Source: Methanobacterium formicicum DSM 3637 (GTDB taxonomy: Archaea; Methanobacteriota; Methanobacteria; Methanobacteriales; Methanobacteriaceae). Taken from it: 64,000 nt of DNA. Below the pieces are notes generated by a model that worked only from the letters and a program-made list of their open reading frames with translations, did no database searches and was not told the origin of the DNA. A program made the translations under genes and the position numbers. How positions within the stretch are numbered: position 1 is the first letter of the stretch; the number at the start of each line of letters is the position of its first letter. Where the stretch lies: contig NZ_AMPO01000008.1 in assembly GCF_000302455.1 (NCBI RefSeq), positions 79,259 to 143,258 of the forward strand. Reading direction: 5' to 3'. This document shows, piece after piece, positions 28,260 to 54,809 of the stretch.

Positions 28260-29510
28260 TTAATTAACACGCACCCCAAAGAAATTTATAGCTTCAATTA
28301 ACTCTTCAAATGCTATTAATTCTGTTTTAAGTACATCATTCTGGCTCAAGGTACCACTCATTTCCCCGTCAACACTGAGTTTATCCGGGCCTCGGGCAAC
28401 AATGCGTTCGTTACCATCTCTACTGAGGATTTCAGTTGCTGTTTTATCATGGACAAAAGCCCTTCCCGGGATTAACACAGTATCTTTCACATCAGCCAGG
28501 TCTAAATCCTCAAGATCTCGCTGGGTAATCAGACATGCAATATCCTGGTTAGCAGCCACCACATTTACCAGGTCTGAAGCCCCAATGGCATTGAAAACGC
28601 GTTCAATGAAGGGTTTAGCAATTTTACTGGTTAATATGGTTGCTTCGGAGGTTACAGTGGACAATATTTCCAGGTAATGTAGGTTTTTCTTCTGAGTCAG
28701 GGCAAATGGTGAGTCATTTTCAGGATCACAGACTGGTGTACCAGTTACTCTAAGGTTGAATTCCTGATTTATGCTGCGCACCAGTTCTTCAAACTCCTGC
28801 AAGTTATGTGGTTCAACCCCTTCTATTATGGGTTCATTCCCCAGTATGAGTCCCTGGTTGCGGTAGTTGGCAAATCTCATGAGGATGAATGCCTTGGTAC
28901 CCCATTTTTCCAGATCAGTACATGTCTGGCGCAATGCTTCCCCATCATTAACACCCGGAACGATTACTGCAGCTGCGTGTACCTCACAACCTTCAGAAAA
29001 TCTCTTTAAAGCATCAAGAGATGCCTGGGGATTTTTATCACCCATCCAAGTTTTCCGAAGTTGGGGGTTGGTTGAAAAAACAGTGAATGTAACCTCTTCT
29101 ACTCCCTGGGATATGAGATCATCCGCCATTTGAGGTTTGTCAATACCTTTTCCACTGGTGTAACCTAGGTGGATCGGAATTTCCCACTGGGAAAATGCAG
29201 AGGTAATATCCAGGAGGTGAGGATAACAACTCACATCTCCTCCCCCACTGATATTTATTTTAAGGTCATCGTCACGAAAATTTCCCATCATTAAAGATGT
29301 TTTAACAGAGTTAATAACCATAAATGGGGGAATAAATTCGTTTTTTGTTTCTCTCACTCCTGAAGTGCACTGCTCGCAACCAAAAGTACCGGGAGGGCAT
29401 GATTTGCATCCTAAAGGATCTTCTCCTTTAACCTTCCTAAAATAACAGTATTTGCAGAAGCCTCTGCAGTCTTTTCCAGGGATTCCACCCACATCTGCGA
29501 TTATTTGCAT
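28260..29510 (-). CDS. mmp10: Methanogenesis marker 10, radical SAM MCR arginine methyltransferase
   Basis: A 416-residue protein matching Mmp10: radical SAM cysteines C15, C19 and C22 (GKDCRGFCKYCYF), followed by a Cys-rich stretch CKSCPPGTFGCEQC, then KINISGGGDVSCYPHLLDI and LGYTSGKGIDKPQ. In Methanosarcina the homologue, a cobalamin-using radical SAM enzyme, makes 5-(S)-methylarginine in McrA. The McrA encoded opposite keeps the target arginine in PVRRARGENEP (R270 by my count). It is divergent from mcrB, and the B12-type radical SAM gene follows 106 bases downstream in the same direction. Confidence 0.9.
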   Translation of the reverse strand: MQIIADVGGIPGKDCRGFCKYCYFRKVKGEDPLGCKSCPPGTFGCEQCTSGVRETKNEFIPPFMVINSVKTSLMMGNFRDDDLKINISGGGDVSCYPHLLDITSAFSQWEIPIHLGYTSGKGIDKPQMADDLISQGVEEVTFTVFSTNPQLRKTWMGDKNPQASLDALKRFSEGCEVHAAAVIVPGVNDGEALRQTCTDLEKWGTKAFILMRFANYRNQGLILGNEPIIEGVEPHNLQEFEELVRSINQEFNLRVTGTPVCDPENDSPFALTQKKNLHYLEILSTVTSEATILTSKIAKPFIERVFNAIGASDLVNVVAANQDIACLITQRDLEDLDLADVKDTVLIPGRAFVHDKTATEILSRDGNERIVARGPDKLSVDGEMSGTLSQNDVLKTELIAFEELIEAINFFGVRVN

Positions 29511-29570
29511 AATATCAACGTTTTATACGTTATAATATGTTAAAATAAGATATTTTTGGATATTTTCTAA

Positions 29571-29600
29571 TTCCAACGTTATGTTGGAACCATTATATAC
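29571..29600 (+). promoter_or_regulatory. mcr promoter with adjoining palindrome
   Basis: TTCCAACGTTATGTTGGAA (29571-29589) is a perfect 7+7 dyad. Four bases later comes TTATATAC (29593-29600), a good archaeal TATA box facing mcrB. Transcription would start near 29625, leaving a leader of about 180 bases before mcrB. The dyad sits in the place of the BRE/upstream region, and also within about 80 bases of the mmp10 start. Confidence 0.6.
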
Positions 29601-29623
29601 ACCGAGATAAGTTTACGAAATTG

Positions 29624-29671
<48 letters not shown>

Positions 29672-29673
29672 CC

Positions 29674-29714
<41 letters not shown>

Positions 29715-29771
29715 AACTTTGAACCCCAACTCAACAGAATTATTTTCTGTTTAAATTTGATTTGGTGCAAG

Positions 29772-31138
<1,367 letters not shown>

Positions 31139-31169
31139 AAGGAAATCCAAATTGGGGGTAAATAACTAA

Positions 31170-31604
<435 letters not shown>

Positions 31605-31606
31605 AA

Positions 31607-32955
<1,349 letters not shown>

Positions 32956-32967
32956 GGAGTTGGAAAA

Positions 32968-34667
<1,700 letters not shown>

Positions 34668-34668
34668 G

Positions 34669-38384
<3,716 letters not shown>

Positions 38385-38387
38385 TAA

Positions 38388-38657
<270 letters not shown>

Positions 38658-38659
38658 TT

Positions 38660-39609
<950 letters not shown>

Positions 39610-39613
<4 letters not shown>

Positions 39614-39650
39614 GCGTACTGCGCCTATAACTTTCTATTTTTTTTATTTT
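39610..39650 (+). terminator. Terminator of the mtr operon
   Basis: ATAGGCG and CGCCTAT form a perfect seven-base stem with a five-base loop that starts one base before the mtrH stop codon, followed ten bases later by a run of eight or more T. Confidence 0.8.
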
Positions 39651-39892
39651 TAACAAGAAATCATATTTTACTATTAGAATTCAGCTAATTTTATCTTAAA
39701 TAAGATTATTTTAAAAATGAAGATTACTTGAAATATTTTCAAAGAAATTAAAATAATAAAAACTTTTATATATCTCAGGCGCTTATTGGATAAAGTATTC
39801 ATATATTTGTTTATGTGTAATCTAATACAAAATTCAATTACAAAATTATAAATAATGGAAAGCGGAAACCTTATGCCGGTGATATCTTGTTA

Positions 39893-40912
39893 ATGGTAAT
39901 TGCACTTATAGGAGTTTTAATAATTGCTTTAGTTATAGTAATAAAATCAGCTGATATTTTTGTGGACAATATAGTAGAGATAGGGGGAGCTTTGGGTATA
40001 TCCCAAATCATTTTGGGAGTAACTGCTTCTGCCATTGGTACATCTCTTCCTGAGTTTGGATCAGCAGTAGTTGCATCATTAACTGGCAGTACTGATTTAG
40101 GTGTAGGAACTGTAATTGGTTCAAACATCTGGAACATAGCTGGTATTTTAGGAATATCTGCTGCTGTAGCTGGAATGATTCAAACAAATAAATCAGGATT
40201 ACATCGGGATTGGCTGATGACTCTTATCACTGGTTTAATTCTTCTGTTTTTCATGTTATTTGGGGATATAAGTTGGCCTGCAGCGGTAGTGATGATTGTT
40301 GCGTACTGTTTCTACTTATGGATTTTAATTAAAGCACAGAAGAAACACAGTGATGAAACTAATCATCAGGATGAATACCAAGAAAAACAACTTAAAGAAA
40401 ACAATAACTTAGAAGAATCCATTGAGGAAAAATCTGAAGAGAAGGTTGGGAAGAATGTTACTAAAAAAACATACCTGTATGTCCTTGGTGGTATAGCAGG
40501 ATTAATTATTGGTTGCAGACTCCTGGTCTACAGTGCTGATGAACTGGGCAGTATGTTTGGTATATCTGATATGGTAATGGGGCTATTTGTCCTGGCTGTT
40601 GGTACCAGTATACCTGAACTGGTGGTAACCTTAAGCTCGGCCATGAAAGGACTCCACGATCTTTCACTGGGTACTGTACTTGGAAGTAACACCTTCAATA
40701 TTCTTATTGGAATTGGAGTTCCTGCCTTGCTGTTGAATGTCCCGGTGGATAGAATTTCATTAACCTTTGATGCACCGGTCATGATCTTTGTAACAGTTCT
40801 GTTAATGGTTCTTATAAAGATGGGTAAAGGTAAATTAAATAGATGGGGCGGCATAGTATTAATGATAACTTACATTGCTTATGCCCTAATCAGAATATTC
40901 ATACTGGCTTAA
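39893..40912 (+). CDS. CaCA-family Ca2+/cation antiporter
   Basis: About 340 residues with the two inverted alpha repeats of the Na+/Ca2+ exchanger superfamily: ASAIGTSLPEFGSAVVASLT with GTVIGSNIWNIAG, and AVGTSIPELVVTLSSAMKGL with GTVLGSNTFNILIG. A charged cytosolic loop (KENNNLEESIEEKSEEKVGK) separates two sets of five helices. It exchanges Ca2+ for Na+ or H+ across the membrane, possibly using the gradient made by Mtr. ATG 39893 is preferred (GGTGAT nine bases upstream) over TTG 39887. The UspA gene follows after 11 bases. Confidence 0.88.
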   Translation: MVIALIGVLIIALVIVIKSADIFVDNIVEIGGALGISQIILGVTASAIGTSLPEFGSAVVASLTGSTDLGVGTVIGSNIWNIAGILGISAAVAGMIQTNKSGLHRDWLMTLITGLILLFFMLFGDISWPAAVVMIVAYCFYLWILIKAQKKHSDETNHQDEYQEKQLKENNNLEESIEEKSEEKVGKNVTKKTYLYVLGGIAGLIIGCRLLVYSADELGSMFGISDMVMGLFVLAVGTSIPELVVTLSSAMKGLHDLSLGTVLGSNTFNILIGIGVPALLLNVPVDRISLTFDAPVMIFVTVLLMVLIKMGKGKLNRWGGIVLMITYIAYALIRIFILA

Positions 40913-40923
40913 TAGGTGATAAA

Positions 40924-41355
40924 ATGTACGAAAAAATACTGGTAGCCACCATGGGCGAATACATGGATCCCATAATTGAGCATACTTTAGACATTATTCA
41001 GGAACGAGAAACCGAAGTAATAGGTATATACGTTGTGGAAACTTCTGTACCATTTTTAACACCAAAAAAAGTTAAGGAAATGATGGTTACCGAGTTAACG
41101 GCTAAGGGTAAAGAAATTCTGGATAGTATGAAACAGGAATTCCAATCACCAACACATTACATGGTTAAATTCAGAGGAATAATGCGTGAGGGCAGCCCTG
41201 CTGATGAAATTGTAAAGGTTGCCGAAGATGAAGGTGTTGACCTGATAGTCTTGGGAACCGGTAAAAATATTGTGGACAAACGCCTGCTGGGTAGTGTTTC
41301 AGAAAAAGTGGTGCACTCGGCTCCCTGTACAGTACTCCTGGTGAGAACCAGTTAA
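40924..41355 (+). CDS. UspA-family universal stress protein
   Basis: A 143-residue protein with MYEKILVATMGEYMDPIIEH at the start and the ATP-binding signature IVLGTGKNIVDKRLLGSVSE near the end. UspA proteins bind nucleotide and modulate partner proteins. ATG 40924 follows GGTGAT; a longer frame from 40843 lies within the antiporter gene and is rejected. Close linkage to the antiporter suggests that it regulates the transporter, as stand-alone Usp proteins often do. Confidence 0.87.
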   Translation: MYEKILVATMGEYMDPIIEHTLDIIQERETEVIGIYVVETSVPFLTPKKVKEMMVTELTAKGKEILDSMKQEFQSPTHYMVKFRGIMREGSPADEIVKVAEDEGVDLIVLGTGKNIVDKRLLGSVSEKVVHSAPCTVLLVRTS

Positions 41356-41379
41356 AAAAGATCCTAAACCAATTTAATG

Positions 41380-41420
41380 AGGAGAGATTCTTTATTATCC
41401 TTCTCCTTTTCACATTTTTT
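41380..41420 (+). terminator. Possible terminator after the UspA gene
   Basis: AGGAGA (41380-41385) and TCTCCT (41402-41407) pair over a 16-base loop and are followed by T-rich sequence. The stem is short, so the call is tentative. Confidence 0.4.
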
Positions 41421-41604
41421 TACTCTTTTAATTGCTATTCTCATTTAGTAAAGTTCACTTTCAATCCTTCCATTACTGAGCAGATTTTTAGACTCACCTA
41501 TTTTATTACTATAAAAAGTTTGTTTTAACAATCAATTCACAATGTTTATATTCATTTTCGATAAACTTAACTTGTATTAATATTATTAAATTGGGGGTAT
41601 TAAG

Positions 41605-43077
<1,473 letters not shown>

Positions 43078-43319
43078 ATCATAAACAATACTATAAAGTG
43101 GAATATGGTTTTGGTGTTTATAATTCCAACTTATAACGCAGGAACCACATTCCAACACCTTAATTTTTTTATAAATATTATTTTGGCTAAAAAATCATGG
43201 ATTATATTAAGAATAAATCTATTTAAATTAACTAAACAATTTTAAGAAAATAAACTATTTTAGGAACTAGGATCATATCTGATTTATCCAAGTTTGATCT
43301 TTTGGATTTAGTGATTGTC

Positions 43320-43604
43320 ATGAAAAGAGTTTTATGGTATTTGATTGCTGGTAGTAAAGGGGGGGTCAACAGAGCCAGAATAATCAAAACCCTGCATGAT
43401 AGGCCATATAATGTCAATCAACTTTCTAAAGAACTTGATCTTGATTATAAAACCATTAAACATCATATGAAAGTCTTGGAAGAACATGATATTATTTTTA
43501 ACTCCACCGGTGAGAAAAAATATGGGGCAATGTACTTTTTATCAAATCGTATGGAAGAAAATTATTCTACCTTCTTAGACATTCTGAGTAAAATGAAAAC
43601 CTAA
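43320..43604 (+). CDS. Small ArsR-like winged-helix protein
   Basis: A 94-residue DNA-binding protein: SRARIIKTL-type helix (GVNRARIIKTLHDRPYNVNQ), recognition helix LSKELDLDYKTIKHHMKVLE, then a wing DIIFNSTGEKKYGAMYFLS. It resembles archaeal ArsR-type regulators lacking metal cysteines. ATG 43320 is preferred to the in-frame TTG at 43302 because GTGAT lies just before it, but spacing is short. The membrane protein gene follows 76 bases downstream and may be its target or sensor partner. Confidence 0.8.
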   Translation: MKRVLWYLIAGSKGGVNRARIIKTLHDRPYNVNQLSKELDLDYKTIKHHMKVLEEHDIIFNSTGEKKYGAMYFLSNRMEENYSTFLDILSKMKT

Positions 43605-43680
43605 AAAATTAAGTAGATAATTAAATCATTATGGAAAACAATGGGATTATTATCCTTTAAATCAGTATAGAGGTGATGTG

Positions 43681-44073
43681 ATGCAAGTAGGAGGACCTGA
43701 AGTGCCCAAAGGGCCTGGATATCATGGAGGAAATGGAACCGAAACGGGTGGGGGAAATGGTACTGGGATGGGACCGATAAACTTTGATAACTCTCAACTC
43801 ATTACCATTGATGTTGTGCTGGGAATTGCCAATATATGTCTTTTACTGATTTTACTGTACATGTACATAGGCAGTTACCGGAAATTCAAATCTCAATTCA
43901 CCTTTGGCCTAGTTGCATTTGCCATGTTACTCCTCCTACAAAATGCACTATTCACCGGATTTTTAATACTAAATGAAGGTTTCAAAGGTCCAGGAATGGG
44001 TAGCCCAATTTTCTTCTTAAATGTAATAGAATTTTTTGCCCTTTCTGTACTCATTGGAGTAACCAGAGAATAA
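43681..44073 (+). CDS. Small three-helix membrane protein of unknown function
   Basis: A 130-residue protein. The N-terminal ~40 residues are rich in Gly, Pro and Asn (GGPEVPKGPGYHGGNGTETG) and are probably outside the cell; three membrane helices follow (ITIDVVLGIANICLLLILLY, FGLVAFAMLLLLQNALFTGF, FFLNVIEFFALSVLIGVTRE). GAGGTGAT precedes the ATG; an overlapping GTG lies three bases earlier. Pairs of a small winged-helix protein with such a three-helix protein are seen in archaea, and membrane sensing is plausible but unproven. Confidence 0.7.
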   Translation: MQVGGPEVPKGPGYHGGNGTETGGGNGTGMGPINFDNSQLITIDVVLGIANICLLLILLYMYIGSYRKFKSQFTFGLVAFAMLLLLQNALFTGFLILNEGFKGPGMGSPIFFLNVIEFFALSVLIGVTRE

Positions 44074-44488
44074 GTTAAAATGGGGTATTATGAATGAATC
44101 TGGATAATCTTACATCCGGGAATCTTCATTTATTACCCGTTCCTTCATTTTTTTTATCATTAACTTCTTTTTATTAACTTTTTTAATTCCCTTTCTGATT
44201 TCTTAAATTTATCTATTTTCATTTAATAGGGTTTATTCTAAAAATCTATTGATATGGTAAAGATTTGGGTGTAAACTTGGAATAAGTATTTTTAAATAAA
44301 TCCTTAATTTAGTAACAGAGCTAAAATAAAGTCTTAAAATACGTACTGTTCGTATGGATGCTAATTTTCAAATCAAAAAATTAGAGAATTTAGACATTTT
44401 CTGTTGAAAAGTATTTACCCAAAAGAAGATGCCAACAGAATATTTTGTAAAAAAATTAATTGAGAATTAAAAAAATAGAGGATTTTTC
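44074..44488. other. Intergenic region, no gene seen
   Basis: About 415 AT-rich bases. It contains the palindrome at 44340-44354 and a T-rich stretch near 44150 that may terminate the upstream gene. No RNA gene or convincing small open frame was found. Confidence 0.5.
44340..44354. promoter_or_regulatory. Operator-like palindrome TACGTACTGTTCGTA
   Basis: This 15-base site is a one-mismatch version of the perfect dyad TACGAAC-n-GTTCGTA found at 54681-54695. It lies 135 bases upstream of the Cys/His membrane protein pair. A common regulator for both places is inferred; none is known. Confidence 0.45.
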
Positions 44489-44821
44489 ATGATTTATGAC
44501 ATGATTATACCCACATTACCTTTTATAATGGGTTATTTATTCACGTACAGCCTGTACAAGGTAAATTTAATAAAAAAAGCAATTCACATTAATGTATGGA
44601 ACCTGATTATTCTGGTGGCTTTCATTGTCTCTGGAGGAGCAGGTTTCATTTTGATTATCTTACTTGAATTAGGGGTTTCAATCCCAATAAGTCCGGATTT
44701 ACTCTATTGGCATGTGGAACTGGGATTAACTTTAGCTCTGGTAACAATTTTCCATTTGCATACTTACTGGAAGTCTTCAAGGGCCCTGTTTATCCCAGCT
44801 AAAAGGAGGTCAAGCCAATGA
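44489..44821 (+). CDS. Small membrane protein with conserved His motifs (DUF4405-like)
   Basis: A 110-residue protein with three membrane helices. Its second half, HINVWNLIILVAFIVSGGAG and LYWHVELGLTLALVTIFHLH, aligns by eye with the C-terminal part of the next protein (HRRIWNLL..., FWHVELAILMFVGTLIHIHL). The shared WHVEL and HxH histidines could ligate haem, as in b-type membrane cytochromes with the DUF4405 layout. It overlaps the next gene by 4 bases (ATGA), so the two are probably a heteromeric unit. Haem binding is an inference and would be surprising in this lineage. Confidence 0.65.
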   Translation: MIYDMIIPTLPFIMGYLFTYSLYKVNLIKKAIHINVWNLIILVAFIVSGGAGFILIILLELGVSIPISPDLLYWHVELGLTLALVTIFHLHTYWKSSRALFIPAKRRSSQ

Positions 44822-45567
44822 AACTGAAGAAAAAACTGATCACTGTCATTTCATCAGTTCCTTGGGTTGCGGCTGCTACCATGTCCACAGTCTGCGCTGC
44901 TGGCTGTCCCTATGGACGTACCTGTGCTTATCCTGGGCATTGTTCACGCTTCACGGATTCTGGTGGAGATGGAATATGTGATTTATCAGCGTCAGTTACC
45001 AGTAGCAATGTAAACACCGAAACAGCTTCCTCTTCAAGTTCTGGGGATACCAGTTCTTCAACAAGCACTGGTAGCTCTCCATCATCAACTTCAACTAATG
45101 GCCAATCTAGTAATGCTGCCGATACATATTCTGGAAATTCCAGTCCTGATGCAAACACCAACGCCAGCCCAGCAACTGATCCCGGAACTGGTCTGGACAC
45201 AGGCAGTGTTCAAGGAGATCATGTAAATTACTTCCTTTTTCCAGTGAGCATTCTCCTGGTTCTGGCCTATCTGTTTACCCATTACCTTTTCAGTAAGGGC
45301 ATCTTAAAACAGGGTACCCACCGGAGAATTTGGAACTTACTCCTGACTGCAGGATACCTGGGAACTGGAATTACCGGGGTAATACTGGTATTACTAATAA
45401 ATATGGGTATTAGGACTGCATTAAATCAATCCATAACCTTTTGGCATGTGGAATTAGCTATTCTCATGTTTGTGGGGACCCTAATACATATTCATCTTTA
45501 CAGGAAACCTTTCAAGAATATTTTCAAAGTTCTTTTGAGATTTAATACCTGGAAAAAAGCAGTATAA
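44818..45567 (+). CDS. Membrane protein with Cys-rich N-terminal motif and His-containing helices
   Basis: A 249-residue protein. After an N-terminal hydrophobic segment comes CPYGRTCAYPGHCSRF...DGICDLS, a motif that recurs in redox membrane proteins of the DUF4405 kind. A Ser/Thr-rich linker of about 80 residues follows (TASSSSSGDTSSSTSTGSSP), then four helices ending in FWHVELAILMFVGTLIHIHL. The cysteines lie next to the signal-like segment, so they are probably outside the membrane. The Asp-rich FTDSGGDGICD could bind calcium. Paralogous to, and translationally coupled with, the upstream gene. Function unknown; electron transfer is an inference. Confidence 0.68.
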   Translation: MKLKKKLITVISSVPWVAAATMSTVCAAGCPYGRTCAYPGHCSRFTDSGGDGICDLSASVTSSNVNTETASSSSSGDTSSSTSTGSSPSSTSTNGQSSNAADTYSGNSSPDANTNASPATDPGTGLDTGSVQGDHVNYFLFPVSILLVLAYLFTHYLFSKGILKQGTHRRIWNLLLTAGYLGTGITGVILVLLINMGIRTALNQSITFWHVELAILMFVGTLIHIHLYRKPFKNIFKVLLRFNTWKKAV

Positions 45568-45808
45568 CAGTTAAATGAGTGGGATTTTCAATAAATAATC
45601 CCTTATTCATCATGTTATTTTTTTTTACCTTTAGATAATGACCTTTTTTACAGTGTTGCCCTTTTCAAATATAGCATATTATTTTTTACTGAATATCCAT
45701 ACAATAATATAGAATGTTCCGGCTAAACATGAACAGTAATAGAATAGAAGGTTAAAAAAAATCTTCACTGAAAGGAAATTATAAAAAACTCAAATCGCAG
45801 GGTTAAAA

Positions 45809-46405
<597 letters not shown>

Positions 46406-46409
46406 GGTA

Positions 46410-46685
<276 letters not shown>

Positions 46686-47254
46686 AATCCCATTACATCC
46701 TTACATTTTATCATTTTGAGTGTTCCATCCACTTATTTTGGATTCTCGTTTTAAATTTAAACCTATTTAGGCCTATTTAAACTTATAAACCTATTTTAAT
46801 ACTAAACTTATATTTAAACCTCTATTTTAACTATTAAGTCTATTAATACTGCATTTTAACTAAAACTCATTAAAATTTCAGCAATAATATAATTGATCTT
46901 TAATGCATAGTTTAGGTTCCATTTGGCCAAATATTAGTTCGTTCAGAATTAATTCATTTCAGATTTTTCATAACTTCATTTTCATCCATTTCATAGTTTC
47001 GTTTTTTCAAATAACTCATCTGTAACGTTTCATTTGCGTTTTGTCAACTCAAAAATTGGAATAAAACAGAAAAATGATTATAAAATGAAAAATACCAGAT
47101 TGAAAACATTCATAAAATAAAAAATAAGTATGGATGGATAAAAAAGAGGTGGGAGGGGGAATCCTTAACTTATGCCTTTCTTTATTAAGTTAAGACCTTT
47201 TCCTTAAGTTAAGGCACTCTTCTTAAGTTAAGGCCCTTAAAGAGATACCCTCAA
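46686..47254. other. Intergenic region between convergent genes, no gene seen
   Basis: About 569 AT-rich bases. The left part (46750-46870) has loose repeats of TAAACCTATTTTAA and TTAAACTTATA; the right end carries the tandem repeat at 47185-47240. No promoter is needed here, and no gene was found. Confidence 0.5.
47185..47240. repeat. Tandem 19-base repeat at the 3' end of the suf operon
   Basis: TTAAGTTAAG begins at 47185, 47204 and 47223, giving three units of 19 bases with the consensus TTAAGTTAAGGCNCTTTTCC. It ends 15 bases from the suf stop codon on the minus strand. Confidence 0.75.
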
Positions 47255-50202
<2,948 letters not shown>

Positions 50203-50203
50203 A

Positions 50204-52552
<2,349 letters not shown>

Positions 52553-52572
52553 ATATTTCTAAGAGGGTGAAT

Positions 52573-53815
<1,243 letters not shown>

Positions 53816-53844
53816 GTTCAAACAAAAACAAAACAGTAAATTTT

Positions 53845-53874
53845 GGTGGAAAATACTCCACCCCTCTTTTTTAT
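53845..53874 (+). terminator. Terminator of the mvh operon
   Basis: GGTGGA and TCCACC form a perfect stem with a six-base loop, followed by CCCTC and six T. It lies 30 bases after the mvhB stop. Confidence 0.8.
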
Positions 53875-54103
53875 TTTTAGAATTTTCTATTCAATTCACG
53901 TTTGATTTTAGATTACAATACTAATCGCTTATTTTAAGAGATTAAAATTTATTTAAGAAATTAATTATTCTGAAGATTAAACCTTATTTTAATAAATTAA
54001 ACCTTATTTTGGATTAAATACTTATTTAGGGCTATATGTGGAAATTTCAAAATTAATTAATAAAATAATAAATAAAATTTTCTGTATTTAGTTTTTACAC
54101 TTC

Positions 54104-54301
54104 CTATTGGATTAAACTTTTTTCATCCACTTCTATGAAAATACTATGTTTTTCCAGGTCTAGTTCAACTATCTTCCCTTCTACAGTCATGCCCTGGTTT
54201 AAAATATCTACCATTTCTATACGGTCACCATAGATTTTCATGTGAATCACATCATCCATAAGTTTAGTTCCTTTGGTATCGTAAACAGTTGATTCGCACA
54301 T
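54104..54301 (-). CDS. CooT-like small nickel-binding-family protein
   Basis: A 65-residue protein starting MCESTVYDTKGTKLMDDVIH and continuing KIYGDRIEMVDILNQGMTVE, which matches the CooT family. CooT from Rhodospirillum binds nickel through its Cys2 for CO dehydrogenase maturation; Cys2 is present here. The start is ATG 54301, six bases after GAGGG; a longer frame from 54370 lacks a ribosome binding site. It is next to the mvh operon, so nickel delivery to [NiFe] enzymes is one possibility. Confidence 0.75.
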   Translation of the reverse strand: MCESTVYDTKGTKLMDDVIHMKIYGDRIEMVDILNQGMTVEGKIVELDLEKHSIFIEVDEKSLIQ

Positions 54302-54680
54302 TTTTTCCCTCTTTTTTAATTTAATACACACCCTATTAATTTCAGTTATCTTCACGGTATTTTTATACATCCATTTGTGTATATATTTTCCTGATGGACT
54401 TTTGTTTTTATAACGTTATTATGGTAACTTCGATGGAATTTTATATTAAATTATATTTATTTATTTAAGTAATCACTAACATAATATTTATGAAATGGCA
54501 TATTAATTAAACATTTTGTAATGTTTAGTTTTTACTATTTTTATATTCAGTCTCAAAATTTTTATTATATCTTTTTGCATTATTCACTAAAAAGTCTTTT
54601 TTAACAGTTTTTTTATTTATCTCTAGTTTTAAGTGATTTTCAAACGTATAAACTTTCATTATTATATTATCATTAAAAAA

Positions 54681-54695
54681 TACGAACAGTTCGTA
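54681..54695. promoter_or_regulatory. Operator-like palindrome TACGAACAGTTCGTA
   Basis: A perfect 7+7 dyad around one base, 115 bases before the adhesin start. A one-mismatch copy lies at 44340-44354. The layout suits a dimeric helix-turn-helix repressor, such as a TetR-type protein. Confidence 0.55.
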
Positions 54696-54757
54696 GATAT
54701 AGATTTAAATATTAAAGCACATTATAATTGTAACTAATAAATATTGTAATTTACTAA

Positions 54758-54777
54758 TAATATTGGTGACAATATTA
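54758..54777. promoter_or_regulatory. Inverted repeat ahead of the adhesin start
   Basis: TAATATTG and CAATATTA are perfect complements separated by GTGA, 32 bases before the ATG. It may be an operator or a structure in the mRNA leader; AT-richness makes chance occurrence possible. Confidence 0.4.
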
Positions 54778-54809
54778 TAAATGAACATTTTTCAATAGGT
54801 GGTGGGTAA

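Larger units (their letters stand above)
54302..54809. promoter_or_regulatory. Divergent promoter region upstream of the giant adhesin gene
   Basis: About 508 bases with very low GC. It holds the palindrome at 54681-54695, a second inverted repeat at 54758-54777, and TATA-like ATTTAAATATT near 54702. No gene was seen; a five-codon frame at 54781 is judged meaningless. Confidence 0.5.

Noticed and set aside
40843..40923. N-terminal extension of the UspA protein
   Set aside because: The extension overlaps the antiporter gene and lacks a ribosome binding site, whereas ATG 40924 has GGTGAT and gives the family N-terminus.
43098..43172. Structured terminator after mmp14
   Set aside because: TGGAAT/ATTCCA and GGTGTT/AACACC can pair and a T-run follows, but the loops are long and the pairings compete, so the signal is too weak to annotate.
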